A DNA stretch of 64,000 nucleotides from Flavobacterium sp. KMS (GTDB taxonomy: Bacteria > Bacteroidota > Bacteroidia > Flavobacteriales > Flavobacteriaceae). The stretch lies in contig NZ_JSYP01000005.1 in the NCBI RefSeq assembly GCF_000813005.1, positions 141,187-205,186 of the forward strand, written 5' to 3'. Every line of letters begins with the position of its first letter. Position 1 is the first letter of the stretch. Position numbers and translations under genes: made by a program. Below the pieces are notes generated by a model, which had not been told where the DNA came from, did not search any database, and was given only the letters and a program-made list of their open reading frames with translations. Below are positions 62,281-64,000 of the stretch, piece after piece.

Positions 62281-63279
62281 ATGAACGAACATCCCATTTT
62301 CTCAGAACATCCTGGATTAATAGCAATATTTGCAATCGCAGTAGTTATAATGCTATTACTAGATTTAGGTATTTTCAACAAAAAAAGTCATGTCGTAACC
62401 AATAAAGAAGCTATTTCATGGTCATTAGTATGGATCAGTTTAGCAATGGGTTTTAGTGGTTTAGTATACTATTATGCAGGTTCAGCTAAATTTTACGAGT
62501 TTCAATCGGCGTATTGGATCGAGAAAGCACTTTCTGTAGATAACCTATTTGTGTTTATCCTGGTATTCAAGTTTTTTGATGTACCAAATACCAACAAACA
62601 CAAAGTCTTATTTTGGGGTATTATAGGAGCATTAGTCCTTAGAGCTATATTTATATTCTCTGGAGCTTTTTTAATCGAATTAACCTATTTAAACAAGCTT
62701 TTAAGCCTAGTTGGTGTCGAAGGATTTAAATACGATATTAACCTTATCATGACAGCCTTTGGATTATTCTTAGTTTATGCAGGAATAAAATCATGGTCAT
62801 CAGGAAATGAGGACGAAGACGAAGATTACAACAATACAAGAGGAGCAAGATTAATTAGAAAATTCTTTAGCGTAAGCGATAAGTATGATGGAGATAAATT
62901 CTTTACATACGAAAACGGAAAAAAACTAGCAACACCACTTTTAGTAGTTGTAGCTGTAATAGAATTTACCGATTTACTTTTTGCAGTAGATTCAATTCCT
63001 GCGATTTTTGCAATCTCTAATGATCCGTTTATTCTTTATACATCAAACATTTTTGCAATATTAGGTTTAAGAGCATTATTCTTCTTACTTGATAATTTCA
63101 TTCATTTGTTTAGCAAATTACAGTATGGTTTAGCGATAATCCTTGCTTTTATTGGAGTAAAAATGATTATTTCGCCATTCTACCACATCGAATCAATGTA
63201 TTCGTTAATTGTTATTGCAGGTGTTTTAGTAATATCTGTAGTACTTTCGGTTATGTTTCCAGAACCAAAAGAAGCATAA
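62281..63279 (+). CDS. TerC/Alx-family membrane protein
   Basis: A 332-residue inner-membrane protein with about nine helices. WIEKALSVDNLFVFILVFKFF near residue 79 and FTDLLFAVDSIPAIFAIS near 224 are the paired Asp-containing motifs of TerC/Alx, a family tied to metal (manganese) efflux and tellurite or pH stress. A cytoplasmic loop of about 45 residues (170-215, acidic NEDEDEDYNN) separates the halves. It closes the Ter cluster and is followed by a strong terminator. Confidence 0.93.
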   Translation: MNEHPIFSEHPGLIAIFAIAVVIMLLLDLGIFNKKSHVVTNKEAISWSLVWISLAMGFSGLVYYYAGSAKFYEFQSAYWIEKALSVDNLFVFILVFKFFDVPNTNKHKVLFWGIIGALVLRAIFIFSGAFLIELTYLNKLLSLVGVEGFKYDINLIMTAFGLFLVYAGIKSWSSGNEDEDEDYNNTRGARLIRKFFSVSDKYDGDKFFTYENGKKLATPLLVVVAVIEFTDLLFAVDSIPAIFAISNDPFILYTSNIFAILGLRALFFLLDNFIHLFSKLQYGLAIILAFIGVKMIISPFYHIESMYSLIVIAGVLVISVVLSVMFPEPKEA

Positions 63280-63298
63280 AACCAATATATTTAAACAA

Positions 63299-63328
63299 AA
63301 AAAAAGACCTCAATTGAGGTCTTTTTTT
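63299..63328 (+). terminator. Terminator of the Ter cluster
   Basis: Perfect palindrome AAAAAGACCTCAATTGAGGT continuing to CTTTTTTT, about 20 bp after the terC stop codon. Confidence 0.85.
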
Positions 63329-63487
63329 ATGCGTTATAGTTTCTCGATTAAACATTTATCCTTTATCAATCTTTTGCATAGAGAAATATAAAATAGAGTT
63401 GACCCCATATATGCGTTCAATTACAGAATAAATCTTATCACTTTTGCTGTTATGATATTTTCATACTCCTTACTAAATTTTAAAATC

Positions 63488-63721
63488 ATGAGCGAAAATA
63501 GACTTTCAAAAGAAACAGAAATCAGACTAAGGGATTTTTTCAATGAAGTTATGGAACCCGAAGACATGGCAAAAACAATACGCCAAGTAAATCATCTGCT
63601 TGCTTTATGCTTAATGAGAGGATGCGAAACCGCAGCATCAGAAATAAAAAACATTGAAGATAATTTTTATTGGCTCAACAAATTAGCCGAAGCCTTAGAT
63701 CCTTATTTAGATGTGGAGTGA
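63488..63721 (+). CDS. Hypothetical small protein (77 residues)
   Basis: Unrecognised. I use ATG 63488 (MSENRLSKETEIRLRDFF) instead of the earlier in-frame ATG at 63452, because the added residues look like a chance extension. It is soluble, helical and acidic at the end (LAEALDPYLDVE), with two cysteines. It is downstream of the terminator of the Ter cluster, so probably a separate unit. Confidence 0.65.
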   Translation: MSENRLSKETEIRLRDFFNEVMEPEDMAKTIRQVNHLLALCLMRGCETAASEIKNIEDNFYWLNKLAEALDPYLDVE

Positions 63722-63729
63722 AGAAAGGG

Positions 63730-63965
63730 TTGTTTTTTCGTCCAGTTTGTCATTTCGAAGAATGAGAAATCCTCGCTAGTAGCTCGATAATCTTAAATAA
63801 TTTGTGTTAGCTTCTCATAAAACTCCCAGCTTACACATAAAATAACCGCAAACTTGTCTTTCTGAGGAACGAAGACACAAGCGATAGCGAACTGGCGAAG
63901 CAATCTCCGCCAGTAACTCGACAATCAAGAAAAGCTTTGTGTTAGTTTCTTACGGAGACCCTTCC
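63730..63965. repeat. Dispersed repeats at the right end of the window
   Basis: Two fragments of the genome's intergenic repeat family. The segment at 63853-63910 nearly repeats 13546-13603 (GCGATAGCGAACTGGCGAAG). A second piece near 63748-63790 (TTTCGAAGAATGAGAAATCC) recalls TGTCA-type repeats. No gene is visible after 63721. Confidence 0.6.
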
Positions 63966-64000
63966 TTCGTCAGGGTGACAAGATTGGGTAGAAACAAAAA

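Overview
The window looks like a chromosomal segment of a gliding-type Bacteroidetes, most likely Flavobacterium or a close relative. The reasons are low GC content, a SusC/SusD pair, a secreted amylase with a type IX secretion C-terminal domain, repeated TAnnTTTG -7 boxes (several with short leaders), a mevalonate pathway instead of MEP genes, and many short AT-rich hairpin repeats between genes. I see no phage, integrase, IS element, rRNA or CRISPR array. All functional calls come from reading motifs in the translated sequence; no database search was run.

Layout. 0.3-2.3 kb: comEC. 2.5-10.8 kb (minus): two thioredoxin-fold exported proteins, one without its cysteines, then three tandem POT-family peptide transporters and a dipeptidyl peptidase IV; this reads as a peptide-utilisation block. 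11.0-13.4 kb (plus): class II HMG-CoA reductase and a GYDIA-type GHMP kinase. 13.9-20.2 kb (minus): an envelope-biogenesis operon (coaX, outer-membrane protein, LptC, small membrane protein, CNNM/CorC protein, PpiD-like chaperone). 20.3 kb: tRNA-Phe. 20.6-22.5 kb (minus): a cobalamin riboswitch leading a BtuG-like surface lipoprotein. 22.7-24.4 kb: an MHS-type MFS transporter and a small membrane protein.

24.5-43.1 kb is a maltose/starch utilisation locus. Minus strand: susC, susD, a susE-like gene and a T9SS-exported GH13 amylase. Plus strand: a LacI regulator, a maltose-type MFS transporter, beta-phosphoglucomutase, GH65 phosphorylase, GH97 alpha-glucosidase and GH13 amylase. The logic is surface binding and cleavage, TonB-dependent import, periplasmic trimming by GH97/GH13, inner-membrane uptake by MFS, then phosphorolysis to glucose and beta-glucose-1-phosphate and isomerisation to glucose-6-phosphate. 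A 21-bp near-identical element lies at both the susC promoter and the MFS promoter region.

43.4-48.8 kb: a ParE/RelE-Phd toxin-antitoxin pair, a glycerophosphodiesterase, a flavoprotein, a Crp-like regulator with a metallo-hydrolase, a CarboxypepD_reg protein and TspO. 48.9-54.1 kb: diphosphomevalonate decarboxylase and mevalonate kinase, interrupted by a four-helix-bundle ORF flanked by repeats, followed by a DUF502 protein, a UbiA prenyltransferase and an RluB-type pseudouridine synthase. Together with the genes at 11-13 kb this covers most of isoprenoid precursor synthesis.

55.6-63.3 kb is the most unusual block: a tight Ter stress cluster with five TerD paralogues, a HAD hydrolase and phosphoribosyltransferase pair, TelA, an unrecognised 321-residue protein and a TerC/Alx membrane protein. 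A 770-bp gene-free leader precedes it. The window ends in a small unknown ORF and dispersed repeats.
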